NCBI RefSeq assembly: GCF_009909155.2
Contig: NZ_JAAAPM020000011.1
Coordinates: 62,001-126,000, forward strand
Direction: 5' to 3'
DNA: 64,000 nt
Source of the DNA: Flavobacterium undicola
GTDB taxonomy: Bacteria > Bacteroidota > Bacteroidia > Flavobacteriales > Flavobacteriaceae
Both the position numbers and the translations under genes were made by a program. Below are positions 41,849-51,017 of this stretch, piece after piece. The notes under the pieces are model-generated. The model had not been told where the DNA came from and made no database searches. It saw only the letters and a list, made by a program, of their open reading frames with translations. Position 1 is the stretch's first letter, and each line of letters starts with the position of its first letter.

Positions 41849-43123
41849 TTTTTAAATTATCATCCCGACGAATTTACAATCTTTAAGTTATTTTAAGAAC
41901 TGCATTAACAAAATATTATTACTGTCTTTATATCAAAAAACATCTCCAAAAACTCCTTTAATAACACATTCAAAAACTAAAAAAACAGATAAAAAAGCAG
42001 CACTTTTACAAGCTAAAAAACACTCTTTTTTCTCTTCAAAAAACAACGAAAATTTCAGCCAATTTTCACACAAAAACAGATAACAAATCCACCCAGAAAA
42101 AACACTCAAAAACAGGCCTAAAAAGAACACAAAAAACACTCTTTAAAGCAACATTAATTACTGTCTTTTTTTCCTCAACAACACCTCAACACTAACAATA
42201 AAATTCCAAAAGAGCCATTAAAAAAACGAATCCGAAAACAGCAAGACCATTTACTTTTCAAAAAACAAAATCGAAACCACACCATTTTTACAATCTAAAA
42301 ATCGCATTCAAAAAAAGCTTTTTGTATTAAGAAAAAAATTCAAAAAACTGCTATAAAACTGAATGCGAAAAAAGCCTTTTAAAACAAGTACAAATAAAAA
42401 TTAAAAACTACTTTTACAAAGCCTAACCACAAAACAAAGAATTACAAATTCTTTTACAAAAAAGAGTATTCTTTCCAAAACAACTCCAAAAAACATAACA
42501 AACACTCCGAAAACAATCAAAAATAAGCCATAGAAATAATCTATAACAAGTAAGCAAAAAATTAAATTCCAGCACTTTAAAACAAATCACATAAACCATA
42601 AAATTAACAAACTCATTTTCAAGCATTAAACTCAACTCAAGCAATATTCAAACTTACATTTAGAAAAACATTCTAAATAATTATAAAATTAAATGATTTC
42701 ATATAAAGTATCACTTTAAATAAAAAAGTCACTCAAAAACTCTATTCTATCCTCAAAAAAAGCAATCATTAAACACCTACATCCCCTTCTTATTCCATCA
42801 AAATTTCTTCTCAAAATCACCTTCAAAAACAGCACACAAAACTCCTCTTTAAAATCAGCTGATTCCATTTAACTTTAAAATAGTTCTATCAAAAAACCAA
42901 CAAGCTTTACATTTTTAAATTATATTTACACAAATCAAAACCCAGAAAAACCAAATCAATTCTCCTCAATCAGCTAATAAAAAAGGAACAAAAATAGACT
43001 AGTTTTTCAGATCGTTTTTAACTACAAAAAACATCAAAAACCAAGCTGTTATTTCACACAAAAAACAACCTCAAAAACCTATTAAAAAAGACCACAAAAA
43101 CGCCCCAATAAAACACTCGAAAA
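41849..43123. other. 1275-bp A/C-rich gene desert
   Basis: This divergent intergenic region has almost no G on the + strand; in three sampled 60-base lines (at 42061, 42241 and 42721) I counted 9 G against 45 C in 180 bases. It contains repeated words such as AAAAAACACTCTTT (42015, 42131) and ATTACTGTCTTT (41918, 42157), and many CAAAAAC tracts. Two minus-strand frames (41933-42139 and 42423-42644) are Phe/Cys/Leu-rich without protein-like features and were not accepted. No ORF on the + strand, tRNA or terminator is visible. Confidence 0.75.
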
Positions 43124-43681
43124 ATGAAAAATGAAAAAGAAAAAATGATCGACGGCGAATACTATTTAGCAGGCGATCCTATCCTAATAAAAGACCGAAT
43201 AAAAGCTAAAAATTTATTACACCGTTTGAATGTAACCGAATACCGATTGACTAAAAAAGCAAGAGAGATTTTAAAAGAGTTAATCCCAAACGCTGGATCC
43301 AATTTATATATTGAACCTCCTTTTCATTGTGATTACGGCTACAATATTTCTTGTGGAAAAAATGTCTATTTCAATGTCAATTGTGTTGTTCTGGATTGCA
43401 GCAAAGTCACCATTGGTTCCAATGTGTTTTTTGCTCCCGCAGTACAATTATATACCGCAACTCACCCACTCGATGCCGAGCTCAGAAAGACACTTGAAAA
43501 TGCCTTACCGATAACTATCGGAGACGATTGTTGGATAGGTGGCAATTCGGTAATTTGTCCCGGAGTAACAATTGGGAATGGATGTGTAATTGGAGCTGGT
43601 TCGGTAGTAACAAAAAACATTCCCGACAATTCTCTTGCGGTAGGCAATCCTGCCAAAGTAATCCGGAAACTAAATCAATAA
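43124..43681 (+). CDS. Maltose/galactoside O-acetyltransferase family protein
   Basis: This 185-residue acetyltransferase of the LacA/NodL/Maa group has a left-handed beta-helix. It opens with the family helix KEKMIDGEYYLAGDP (residues 5-19) and has the catalytic His in TATHPLDAE (about 111-119). The acceptor-side PPFHCDYGYNI segment (about 65-75) and CWIGGNSVICPGVTIGNG hexapeptides (about 136-153) follow. It acetylates a sugar hydroxyl with acetyl-CoA. The start ATG at 43124 is followed by a second ATG at 43145; the first is used. It opens a three-gene run with the next two genes. Confidence 0.9.
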   Translation: MKNEKEKMIDGEYYLAGDPILIKDRIKAKNLLHRLNVTEYRLTKKAREILKELIPNAGSNLYIEPPFHCDYGYNISCGKNVYFNVNCVVLDCSKVTIGSNVFFAPAVQLYTATHPLDAELRKTLENALPITIGDDCWIGGNSVICPGVTIGNGCVIGAGSVVTKNIPDNSLAVGNPAKVIRKLNQ

Positions 43682-43684
43682 ATT

Positions 43685-43945
43685 ATGCCACAACTATTAG
43701 CCAAACTCAACAATATTCCTTTTAGTACCATTAAAGAAATACTGGAAAAAGACAAAACCTTTCATGCTTCGAAAGGAATGTACTTGGAACATCTTTGGCA
43801 AAATGCAGATGATGCAAACGAAGTATTGTTTCTTTTCAAAATCGATTCGATAGAAAACACAAAAGCACTTATCGAAAATTTACATCAAGAAGCATTAGCA
43901 CAAAACCCAGAAGCCAATTTACCCTTAATGACTTATCTTAAATAA
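43685..43945 (+). CDS. Small hypothetical protein
   Basis: This 86-residue soluble protein is 3 bp after the acetyltransferase gene and 2 bp before the VOC gene. It has an ferredoxin-like alternation of strands and helices: helix near 15-25, a strand VLFLFKIDSIENT around 47-59, then a helix, and the final LPLMTYLK. It could belong to the alpha-beta dimeric barrel group, but no motif proves it. Co-transcription with its neighbours is likely; function unknown. Confidence 0.6.
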   Translation: MPQLLAKLNNIPFSTIKEILEKDKTFHASKGMYLEHLWQNADDANEVLFLFKIDSIENTKALIENLHQEALAQNPEANLPLMTYLK

Positions 43946-43947
43946 AA

Positions 43948-44337
43948 ATGCTACACCTCAACAACATACACCACATCGCCATTATTTGTTCTGATTACGA
44001 AAAATCAAAACAATTTTACACTAAAATTCTAGGACTAAAAATTGTTCGAGAAGTATATCGTGAAGAAAGAAAATCATACAAACTCGATTTAGCACTGAAT
44101 GGTACTTATTGCATTGAATTATTCTCTTTCCCAAATCCTCCCGCCAGACCTTCTACTCCTGAAGCCCGAGGATTACGTCATTTGGCTTTTGCAGTTGAAG
44201 ACTTAAACCAAACAGTGGCTTTCTTAGAATCTAAAAGCATTTATGTCGAACCTATTCGCATAGACGAATTCACTCAAAAACGATTTACCTTCATTGCTGA
44301 CCCTGACTCCTTACCTATTGAATTCTATGAACTTTAA
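43948..44337 (+). CDS. VOC-family (glyoxalase/bleomycin resistance) protein
   Basis: This 129-residue protein has the single-domain vicinal-oxygen-chelate fold. Metal ligands are likely H9 or H10 in IHHIAI, E55 in the CIELFSF strand, His near 77 in GLRHLAF, and a Glu near 126 in IEFYEL. The pattern resembles the YaeR/SMU1112c group of small VOC proteins. Function within the family is unknown; lyase or resistance activities are seen elsewhere. It ends the three-gene run with the acetyltransferase. Confidence 0.85.
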   Translation: MLHLNNIHHIAIICSDYEKSKQFYTKILGLKIVREVYREERKSYKLDLALNGTYCIELFSFPNPPARPSTPEARGLRHLAFAVEDLNQTVAFLESKSIYVEPIRIDEFTQKRFTFIADPDSLPIEFYEL

Positions 44338-44450
44338 TTTTTTTAACTAAACTTTATTATAACAAAACAGCGGTGTTTTATTAAATTTAGATTCTTTTTA
44401 CTTAAATTCGCAGTCCTTTTTAACAATATGTTATACAAATTTAATTTCTG

Positions 44451-45725
44451 ATGAATAAAACGGCGCAAATCAAAAAAAATCATCAATTCATTAAACTTCG
44501 AAAACTAGTAATCGTTTCTATACTAATTGGTTTTCTTTCCGCTTTTTTAGGGATAAGTTTAAAAAAAATCACAGAATACTACGAAGAGATATTCTTTCAC
44601 CAATCCAATACCAATCCGCTTTTTTTAATTTTATTCCCCGTATTTGGTCTATCAGTAATATACTTTTTAAGGCTTTATATGTTTAAGAAAAAAGAAAACA
44701 AAGGCATTAAAGAGGTTTTTGAAAGCACCAATTCTAAAACAAAAAACTTACCTTCTTATAAAATACCATCACATACTATAAACGGCTTATTAACGGTTAT
44801 TTTTGGTGGCTCAACCGGAATCGAAGTTTCTACTGTTGTGGCAACAGCAACCATTGGATCAGTAGCTCAGCAAAAAGAAAATGTGTTTCGTCAATACAAA
44901 ACCGAATTAATTTGCGCTGGAGTTGCAGCTGGAATCACTGCTCTATTTAGCAGTCCGATTGCTGGAGTTTTATTTGCCTTAGAAGTAATTTCGAGAAAAG
45001 TGACACGCGCCTTTGTAATCTCTAACCTTGTTGCAGTATCCATTGCCTATGGATTATTGACTATCTTAAAAGAAGAACCTTTATTTGATGTTTCTATCAA
45101 CACTTGGCATTTTAGAGCCATTCCTTACTTTATTTTATTGGGAATTTTAGCTGGAATCAATTCGGTTTACCTTACCAAATGTGTGTTGTTTTTCAAATCG
45201 CAATTTGGTAAAATTGAAACGCATTATTACAAAATCATTATTGGCTCAGCCATTTTAAGTTTTTCGCTTTTTATATTTCCGCAACTATACGGTGAAGGTT
45301 ATCACGCCATAAAAAACATTATTAACAGCAATAACGAAATCCCTTTAACCCTAACGTTAGCTTTTACTTTTATAGGTGTTTTACTTTTAAAACCTATTGT
45401 TACCTCAATTACTCTAGCTTCAGGTGGCGATGGTGGAGTTTTTGCTCCTAGCCTGTTTATTGGTGCTTTTTTAGGATTATTAGTTGCTTCTATACTCAAT
45501 ACTTTTTTCGACACCCAAATCATCCCTATTAACTTTATGGTGATTGGTATGGCAGCTGTTTTGAGTGCGAGTATTCACGCTCCTTTTACCGCCATCTTTT
45601 TAGTTTGCGGACTTACCAATAATTACACTTTATTTTTCCCAATATTAGCTGCTTGCTTAATTTCTAAATATACCGCAAAAATGATTTACCCTAACACGGT
45701 TTACACCTTTGTTCCTAGTATTTAA
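44451..45725 (+). CDS. ClC-type chloride channel or proton-chloride antiporter
   Basis: This 424-residue membrane protein has about ten or more helices of the ClC fold. The segment GGSTGIEVS (about residues 117-125) matches the place of the gating motif GREGP, with Glu kept but GP replaced by VS. Other family segments are ALFSSPIAGVLFALE near 165-179, and GGDGGVFAPSLFIGAFLG near 325-342 as the anion-binding GxFxP loop. It moves chloride across the inner membrane; the kept gating Glu favours exchange. The HPP gene follows 11 bp later on the same strand. Confidence 0.85.
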   Translation: MNKTAQIKKNHQFIKLRKLVIVSILIGFLSAFLGISLKKITEYYEEIFFHQSNTNPLFLILFPVFGLSVIYFLRLYMFKKKENKGIKEVFESTNSKTKNLPSYKIPSHTINGLLTVIFGGSTGIEVSTVVATATIGSVAQQKENVFRQYKTELICAGVAAGITALFSSPIAGVLFALEVISRKVTRAFVISNLVAVSIAYGLLTILKEEPLFDVSINTWHFRAIPYFILLGILAGINSVYLTKCVLFFKSQFGKIETHYYKIIIGSAILSFSLFIFPQLYGEGYHAIKNIINSNNEIPLTLTLAFTFIGVLLLKPIVTSITLASGGDGGVFAPSLFIGAFLGLLVASILNTFFDTQIIPINFMVIGMAAVLSASIHAPFTAIFLVCGLTNNYTLFFPILAACLISKYTAKMIYPNTVYTFVPSI

Positions 45726-45736
45726 ATTTTAAAATC

Positions 45737-46339
45737 ATGCCGACGACTAAAATCAAACGCAGTTATCGCAAAACCCGTTATGTTCTATACAAAGAAACCT
45801 TGATTGATTTCAAAGAACATTTTTGGTCTTTTATAGGTTCATTTGTTGGAATAGGTCTTATTGCTTATTCCCAAAGTCAACAATTCTCACATCAGGATGT
45901 TGTGTACCTTATTGGTTCTTTTGGAGCTTCAAGCGTATTAGTTTATGGAATCATCGAAAGTCCATTTTCACAACCCCGAAATCTTATTGGAGGGCATTTA
46001 ATTTCTGCCTTTATTGGCGTGACCGTTCATCTTTTATTTCCCAATACAATATACATCGCTGCTCCATTAGCCGTGTCTTTGTCGATTGTTTTGATGCAAA
46101 TAACTAAAACTTTACACCCACCGGGAGGAGCAACAGCCTTGATCGCAGTTATTGGTACACAAAGAATTAAAGATTTAGGCTATTGGTATGTAATATCTCC
46201 TGTATTAACCGGGGTGTTAATCTTATTTTTTACTGCCTTACTTTTCAACAACATGACCTCGAGTCGTAAGTATCCTACACACAGTACTTACCACAAACGC
46301 TATCATAGAATTATAAGACGTCTGAGACGAAATAACTAA
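45737..46339 (+). CDS. HPP family membrane protein
   Basis: This 200-residue protein carries the HPP signature, LHPPGGATALIAV near residues 133-145, and four hydrophobic helices (about 30-48, 52-70, 80-125 and 150-178). Members are proposed transporters, and some are linked to nitrite transport; no function is certain. A positively charged tail (about 180-200) ends the protein. It lies 11 bp after the ClC gene and is probably co-transcribed with it. Confidence 0.85.
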   Translation: MPTTKIKRSYRKTRYVLYKETLIDFKEHFWSFIGSFVGIGLIAYSQSQQFSHQDVVYLIGSFGASSVLVYGIIESPFSQPRNLIGGHLISAFIGVTVHLLFPNTIYIAAPLAVSLSIVLMQITKTLHPPGGATALIAVIGTQRIKDLGYWYVISPVLTGVLILFFTALLFNNMTSSRKYPTHSTYHKRYHRIIRRLRRNN

Positions 46340-46390
46340 TTCAGCATCAAACACATCATTGTTTTTTTAATAAAAATTAACGAATCGCAT

Positions 46391-46420
46391 TGGGATTAAA
46401 AAGGATTAAATGTACCTTTG
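46391..46420 (+). promoter_or_regulatory. Promoter (TTG and TACCTTTG)
   Basis: TTG at 46391-46393, 19 bp of spacer and TACCTTTG at 46413-46420 match both consensus elements. The ATG at 46444 lies 23 bp downstream. It excludes starts before 46420. Confidence 0.75.
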
Positions 46421-46443
46421 ACTTTTTTATAAAAACAACGATT

Positions 46444-46983
46444 ATGGTTTATAAATTTAGAGTAATCTTAGACGCAGAAGAAGATATTTTCAGAGATATC
46501 GCTATACTAAATGATGATACTTTAGAAGATTTACACAACGCTATCTTCAACTCTTTTGGATTTGATGGTATGGAAGTCGCTTCTTTTTACACTTGCGATG
46601 AAACTTGGAATCAAGAAGAAGAAATTTCGCTTTTTGACACTGGAGACGTTCCTGGTGAACAACGAATCATGAGTGATTATAAACTTTCGGACATTCTTGA
46701 TCAGGAAAACACTAAAATCATTTATGTTTATGATTTTATCAATATGTGGACTTTCTTAGTGGAGCTAGCCGCAATTGAAGAACTGACTGCCGGAGCTATT
46801 TACCCAGAAACTTTGTTCTCTCATGGTGAAATGCCAGATGAAGCTTTAGAAAAAAACTTTGAAGCTGATAATGCTGACGATTTTTATGACGAATTTGAAG
46901 ACGGCCTAGACGAGGAAGACATGGATATGTTTGAAGGAGACGACAGCTATGAAGATTACGGCTTTGAAGAAAATTGGAACTAA
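46444..46983 (+). CDS. PRiA4-ORF3-like (IS1096 TnpR-like) protein
   Basis: This 179-residue acidic protein belongs to the plasmid pRiA4 ORF3/IS1096 accessory family. It shows VYKFRVILDAEEDIFRDIAI at the start, DTLEDLHNAIFNSFGFDG near 27-44, then a YVYDFINMW stretch near 96-104. The tail from about 130 is extremely acidic (Asp/Glu runs). Family members are widespread in chromosomes and not evidence of a mobile element on their own. The ATG at 46444 is downstream of a good promoter. Function unknown. Confidence 0.8.
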   Translation: MVYKFRVILDAEEDIFRDIAILNDDTLEDLHNAIFNSFGFDGMEVASFYTCDETWNQEEEISLFDTGDVPGEQRIMSDYKLSDILDQENTKIIYVYDFINMWTFLVELAAIEELTAGAIYPETLFSHGEMPDEALEKNFEADNADDFYDEFEDGLDEEDMDMFEGDDSYEDYGFEENWN

Positions 46984-47005
46984 AATATAACCAATAGCTA
47001 AATCA

Positions 47006-47052
47006 AGAGCCAAGATGAAAGACCTCAAAAAACTGTCTTTTTTCTTGGCTCT
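47006..47052 (+). terminator. Terminator after the PRiA4-ORF3-like gene
   Basis: AGAGCCAAG (47006-47014) pairs with CTTGGCTCT (47044-47052), with inner pairing GAAAGAC/GTCTTTT. The structure starts 22 bp after the stop codon. Confidence 0.65.
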
Positions 47053-47076
47053 CGCATCTAAAAACAAAACAACTAC

Positions 47077-48135
47077 ATGATCAACTTATTCAACACACAC
47101 ATCGAGACACTTTCTATTCATAGAGTAGGAAATAAAAGCCGAAATGAATCTATCTTTTTATCGGAGCAATCTTTTAATCTACAAGATGAAATTGTTCCAC
47201 TTATAAAAGAATTCTTTTTTAAACCTTTTAGAGAAAAAGAAGAAAACTATTTTCAATTTGCCCACGAAGTTGATTTAGATTATAATGACATGTATAAGTA
47301 TGCTACCGAAATTTTTGAAAACCCAAGTACTTTGCACGAAGGTTCTAAAAAAATCACCAAGCACTTATTCGAACAATCGAATCATCCACACATTAAAAAT
47401 GGAGAAGTTTATGTGACTTATTTAACGAACATAAACATCGACAACAATGTGGTTGATGCTATTGGAATTTTCAAAAGTGAGTTGCAAAGTGACTTTTTAC
47501 AATTTGAAGAAAAAGAATCTAATCTGGAAATGATTTTGCAACAAGGAATTAACCTGAGCAAATTAGATAAAGGTTGTTTGATCTTTAATCACAAAAAAGA
47601 AGAAGGTTACAAAATTTTAACAGTAGATAGCAACCGCTACGATGCACGTTATTGGTTAGAGCATTTCTTATCAGTAGATGCTTTTGAAGACGAGAATTTC
47701 ATCACAAAAAAATATTTGAAATTTTGCCAAGGCTTTGCTAAAGATGTTGTTTTCCCTGCCGAAGACAAAAAAGAAGAAGTAATGTTCATGAACCGTTCAG
47801 TGAATTATTTTGCTAAAAACGATCAGTTTGAAGAACAAAATTTCTTAAACGAAGTTTTAGACAATCCTGATTTGATTCCTGAATTTAAAAACTACAAAGT
47901 TGATAAAGGAGAAAAATACAGCATTGAAGACGTAACATCCTTCCCTATTGCAAATGCTGCCGTAAGTGATGCTCGAAAATCTATCAAAAACGTAATCAAT
48001 CTCGATACGAATATTCAAATTAAAATGGATTTCATTAACCCTGAAAGTGCTGAGAAATACGTAGAAAAAGGATGGGACGAAGAAAAACAAATGTACTACT
48101 ACTTAGTATACTTTAATAAAGAACAAAAATCCTAA
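47077..48135 (+). CDS. Nucleoid-associated protein (YejK/NdpA family)
   Basis: This 352-residue cytoplasmic protein matches the NdpA/YejK family (PF04245). It has the N-terminal IETLSIHRVGNKSRNE (about 9-24), a FQFAHEVDLDYNDMY segment near 61-75, VYVTYLTNINIDNNVVDAIG near 109-128, and a FPIANAAVSDARKSI segment near 290-304. It should bind DNA and associate with the nucleoid; its detailed role is not known. It is monocistronic with a strong downstream terminator. Confidence 0.88.
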   Translation: MINLFNTHIETLSIHRVGNKSRNESIFLSEQSFNLQDEIVPLIKEFFFKPFREKEENYFQFAHEVDLDYNDMYKYATEIFENPSTLHEGSKKITKHLFEQSNHPHIKNGEVYVTYLTNINIDNNVVDAIGIFKSELQSDFLQFEEKESNLEMILQQGINLSKLDKGCLIFNHKKEEGYKILTVDSNRYDARYWLEHFLSVDAFEDENFITKKYLKFCQGFAKDVVFPAEDKKEEVMFMNRSVNYFAKNDQFEEQNFLNEVLDNPDLIPEFKNYKVDKGEKYSIEDVTSFPIANAAVSDARKSIKNVINLDTNIQIKMDFINPESAEKYVEKGWDEEKQMYYYLVYFNKEQKS

Positions 48136-48166
48136 ATATCTCAGGATTCAGTTTCACTACATACCT

Positions 48167-48202
48167 AATCTCCAATTGTTAAATCAATTGGAGATTTTTT
48201 TT
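48167..48202 (+). terminator. Terminator after the nucleoid-associated protein gene
   Basis: AATCTCCAATTG (48167-48178) pairs with CAATTGGAGATT (48185-48196), loop of six bases, followed by T. Confidence 0.85.
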
Positions 48203-48330
48203 AACAATTACTTAAAAATAAGTTTATACTTATGAAAATAATATAAATATGTATTTTATCGACTTTATAAGTACTTTTAACTATAAATTAATATTTTTAC
48301 AATCCCTAACAAAACTAACCTACTTTTATT

Positions 48331-48576
48331 ATGGATTTAATTGAAATCAAGAAACTTATAGCAAGTAAAAAACTTTTATGCACCATTTTTGGACACAACA
48401 TTGTTACTTCTAAAAAAATCACCAATAATTTAAAAGAATACAAATGCACGGTTTGTAAAATGGAATTAACAAATGACGAAAAAGGAGGCATAACATTTCT
48501 TACGCCAGAGTTAAAAGAAATAAATGAAGCCCTAGGTACTTTTTGTCAAAAAAAATTAACAGTTAAACAACATTAA
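48331..48576 (+). CDS. Small zinc-ribbon-like hypothetical protein
   Basis: This 81-residue protein contains C15 and H20 (LLCTIFGHN), then CTVC at about residues 37-40, which could bind one zinc. The C-terminal half is helical with LTPELKEINEALGTF. It recalls small phage-type DUF1660 proteins, but the match is weak and no phage neighbour exists. It lies alone, 196 bp after the nucleoid protein gene. Confidence 0.6.
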   Translation: MDLIEIKKLIASKKLLCTIFGHNIVTSKKITNNLKEYKCTVCKMELTNDEKGGITFLTPELKEINEALGTFCQKKLTVKQH

Positions 48577-48622
48577 ACGTACATACTCTTCTAAATAAAA
48601 ACTTTTGAATAAGTTAATTCAC

Positions 48623-48630
48623 TATTTTTG
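48623..48630 (+). promoter_or_regulatory. Promoter -7 element TATTTTTG
   Basis: TATTTTTG matches TAnnTTTG and lies 20 bp before the ATG of the GAF-domain gene. A TTTG 15 bp upstream is too close to be an ideal -33 element. Confidence 0.6.
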
Positions 48631-48650
48631 TATAGCTAACAAATACAAAA

Positions 48651-51017
48651 ATGAACCATCGTTTATTTAAAGAGAGTCCCTTTAAAACCTTAATTTCTTT
48701 TCATAAACTCATCGAGTCTTTAGAAGAAATTGCCCTATCAGATGTTGATTATCGATCTAATTATGCGAAATCATTACTAAAAGAAATTGAACATATTCCG
48801 GAATTCAGAACTGGAATTGAGGATTTTTCTATCATTGCTGACAATAAAAAACTCATTAAATACTTACTAGCCGATTTATTTCCTACAGTACTAACGCATA
48901 ATGAAATTAAGGCAGTAACAATTCCGTTTCAAAATATAACTTTCAACTATACAAAAAGATTTAAAAAAATAGTAAAAAATGCTGGGGATTTTGACCTAAA
49001 CATTCGCGATTTTAGCGAAGATCAATTTTATGTGCTCAGTTGTATTCTTATTTTAAATGCTTTTTACAATCAAAATTTTGATTACAGCAAACCCTTATTC
49101 TATGACATTCCGGATGCTGACGGGGTTTTAAAACATTATCGCATTCTTTACAATGCCGATTTTATAGAAATTTATCCTTCGGAAAATGCGCTAACTTTGA
49201 GTCAAGAAGATATCGATGAATTAATGGACAACTTTGACGATGTAGCTTTGTGGAAAGAAAAATTCCCATTAGAAAGTTGGGTTTTGAAAGGATTTGGAAT
49301 CGTTAGTTTATTTGATGCAACCAAAGAAAGTGCTATTTCTAATCTAAAAAGCAATCTTTTAAAAAGAGATCAAGAACCTGGCGAAAAAAATAAAAATTCA
49401 GAAAGTATTTTTAGATCTATTTTTAAAATCCCTGATTTAAGAGTTGGAATTAGTATCTATAATGATGATGAAAAAAAGTTTACCAAAATAGCTTTCGACA
49501 AAAACAGTATAGGCAGTTTCATTTTGCAAAACAAAGACGAAATAGAATCTTGTAATGCTTTTTTAGGATGTTCTTTAAATAAGATTTTAGACTGTAAAGA
49601 ATCTATTTCCATTTCAAATGTGGAAACTTTTGCCACTATCCCTGGAAACCAAAATTTTGCACAAAAATTATTAGATCAAAATGTCAAAAGTTGCATTCTC
49701 ACTCCTATTGTAAAAGACAATAAATTACTTGGAATCATCGAGCTAGTTTCAGCAACTCCTAGACAATTAAACAGTATTAATGCGAATAACCTTCAATTAA
49801 TCCTTCCGAATATTATTGATACACTGGAACGCTACGACAGCGATTTACAAAATCAGATTGAAGCTATAATCCAACGCGAATATACCGCTATTCATTCCAG
49901 CGTGTATTGGAAATTTAAAGCCGAAGCACAAAAATATTTAAATACTGATACTACAAATAAAGAACATACTTTTAAAGAAATTGTTTTTAAAGATGTATAT
50001 CCGCTTTATGGTCAAATAGATATTAATGGTTCTTCTGAACATCGCAACAATACAGTAAAAGACGATTTAAAAAATCAATTAAACCATTTAATATCTATTT
50101 TCGAAAATTCAAAATCAATCCAAAAGCTGCCTTTATTAGAACAGCTCAAATTTGAATTGCATTCTTATGGAAAAGAACTGGAAAAAGAATTAAAAGCCGA
50201 CACTGAACAACAAATTCAAAATTATATCGAAAAAGAAATTCATCCTTTTTTGACCAATGCAATTATTGACAGTAATGACAAATTGCTTCTTAACTCATAT
50301 TTTGAAAACTTAGATCCTAAAACAAATCTTTTTTATCATTCCCGAAAAAAGTTTGATGAAGCCATGTCAATAATAAATAAAGAAATGGCAGCCGTTTTAG
50401 ATAACGAGCAAATTGAAGCTCAGGCTATTTTTCCTCATTATTTTGAGCGCTTTAAAACCGATGGTGTAGAGCATAATTTATACATTGGTGCTTCAATAAC
50501 TCCCTCTCAATCTTTTGATTTAATTTATTTAAACAATTTAAGATTGTGGCAATTACAAACCTTGTGTAAGATGGAATTAGCGCACCATCGTCTGAAAAAA
50601 GTATTGCCTTATGGCCAATTAGATGTAAGTTCGTTAATACTTGTTTTTAGTTCGCCAATTTCAATTCGATTCAGAATGGACGAAAAACGTTTTGATGTTG
50701 ACGGCACTTACAACGCCCGTTATGAAGTGGTAAAAAAACGCATAGACAAAGCAAATATCAAAGGAACAAAAGAAAGAATTACCCAAAAAGAGAAAATTAC
50801 AATCGTCTATTCACATCAATTTGAAGAAACTGAATACCTAAAATACATCAAGTTTTTACAATTCAAAAAAGTCCTTGAACCTCAAATAGAACAATTTGAA
50901 GTTGAAGATTTACAAGGTGTTTATGGCTTAAAAGCCATTCGAATTAAAGTAATGAATACCGATGAAAGTTTAGACACAAAATACACTTACAAAGAATTAC
51001 TCGATACGCTGCACTAA
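48651..51017 (+). CDS. Large GAF-domain protein, unknown role
   Basis: This 788-residue protein has an N-terminal helical region (1-240) and a GAF-like domain at about 260-405, with SCILTPIVKDNKLLGIIELVS as its diagnostic final strand region. A long helical domain (about 405-620) and a C-terminal beta-rich domain follow. No kinase, cyclase or HTH motif is visible. GAF domains bind small molecules and often control signalling. It converges on, and overlaps by 4 bp, the HD-PycTM gene, so they are not co-transcribed. No specific function is known to me. Confidence 0.75.
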   Translation: MNHRLFKESPFKTLISFHKLIESLEEIALSDVDYRSNYAKSLLKEIEHIPEFRTGIEDFSIIADNKKLIKYLLADLFPTVLTHNEIKAVTIPFQNITFNYTKRFKKIVKNAGDFDLNIRDFSEDQFYVLSCILILNAFYNQNFDYSKPLFYDIPDADGVLKHYRILYNADFIEIYPSENALTLSQEDIDELMDNFDDVALWKEKFPLESWVLKGFGIVSLFDATKESAISNLKSNLLKRDQEPGEKNKNSESIFRSIFKIPDLRVGISIYNDDEKKFTKIAFDKNSIGSFILQNKDEIESCNAFLGCSLNKILDCKESISISNVETFATIPGNQNFAQKLLDQNVKSCILTPIVKDNKLLGIIELVSATPRQLNSINANNLQLILPNIIDTLERYDSDLQNQIEAIIQREYTAIHSSVYWKFKAEAQKYLNTDTTNKEHTFKEIVFKDVYPLYGQIDINGSSEHRNNTVKDDLKNQLNHLISIFENSKSIQKLPLLEQLKFELHSYGKELEKELKADTEQQIQNYIEKEIHPFLTNAIIDSNDKLLLNSYFENLDPKTNLFYHSRKKFDEAMSIINKEMAAVLDNEQIEAQAIFPHYFERFKTDGVEHNLYIGASITPSQSFDLIYLNNLRLWQLQTLCKMELAHHRLKKVLPYGQLDVSSLILVFSSPISIRFRMDEKRFDVDGTYNARYEVVKKRIDKANIKGTKERITQKEKITIVYSHQFEETEYLKYIKFLQFKKVLEPQIEQFEVEDLQGVYGLKAIRIKVMNTDESLDTKYTYKELLDTLH

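Noticed and set aside
41933..42644. Minus-strand ORFs of 68 and 73 codons in the A/C-rich desert
   Set aside because: The low-G plus strand leaves few stop codons on the minus strand, and the encoded Phe/Cys/Leu-rich peptides look artefactual.
41849..43123. Possible replication origin in the desert
   Set aside because: No cluster of DnaA boxes (TTATCCACA type) and no dnaA, dnaN or similar gene nearby.
46444..46983. Evidence of an IS1096 insertion because of the TnpR-like protein
   Set aside because: The family is common in chromosomes and no transposase or inverted terminal repeats flank it.
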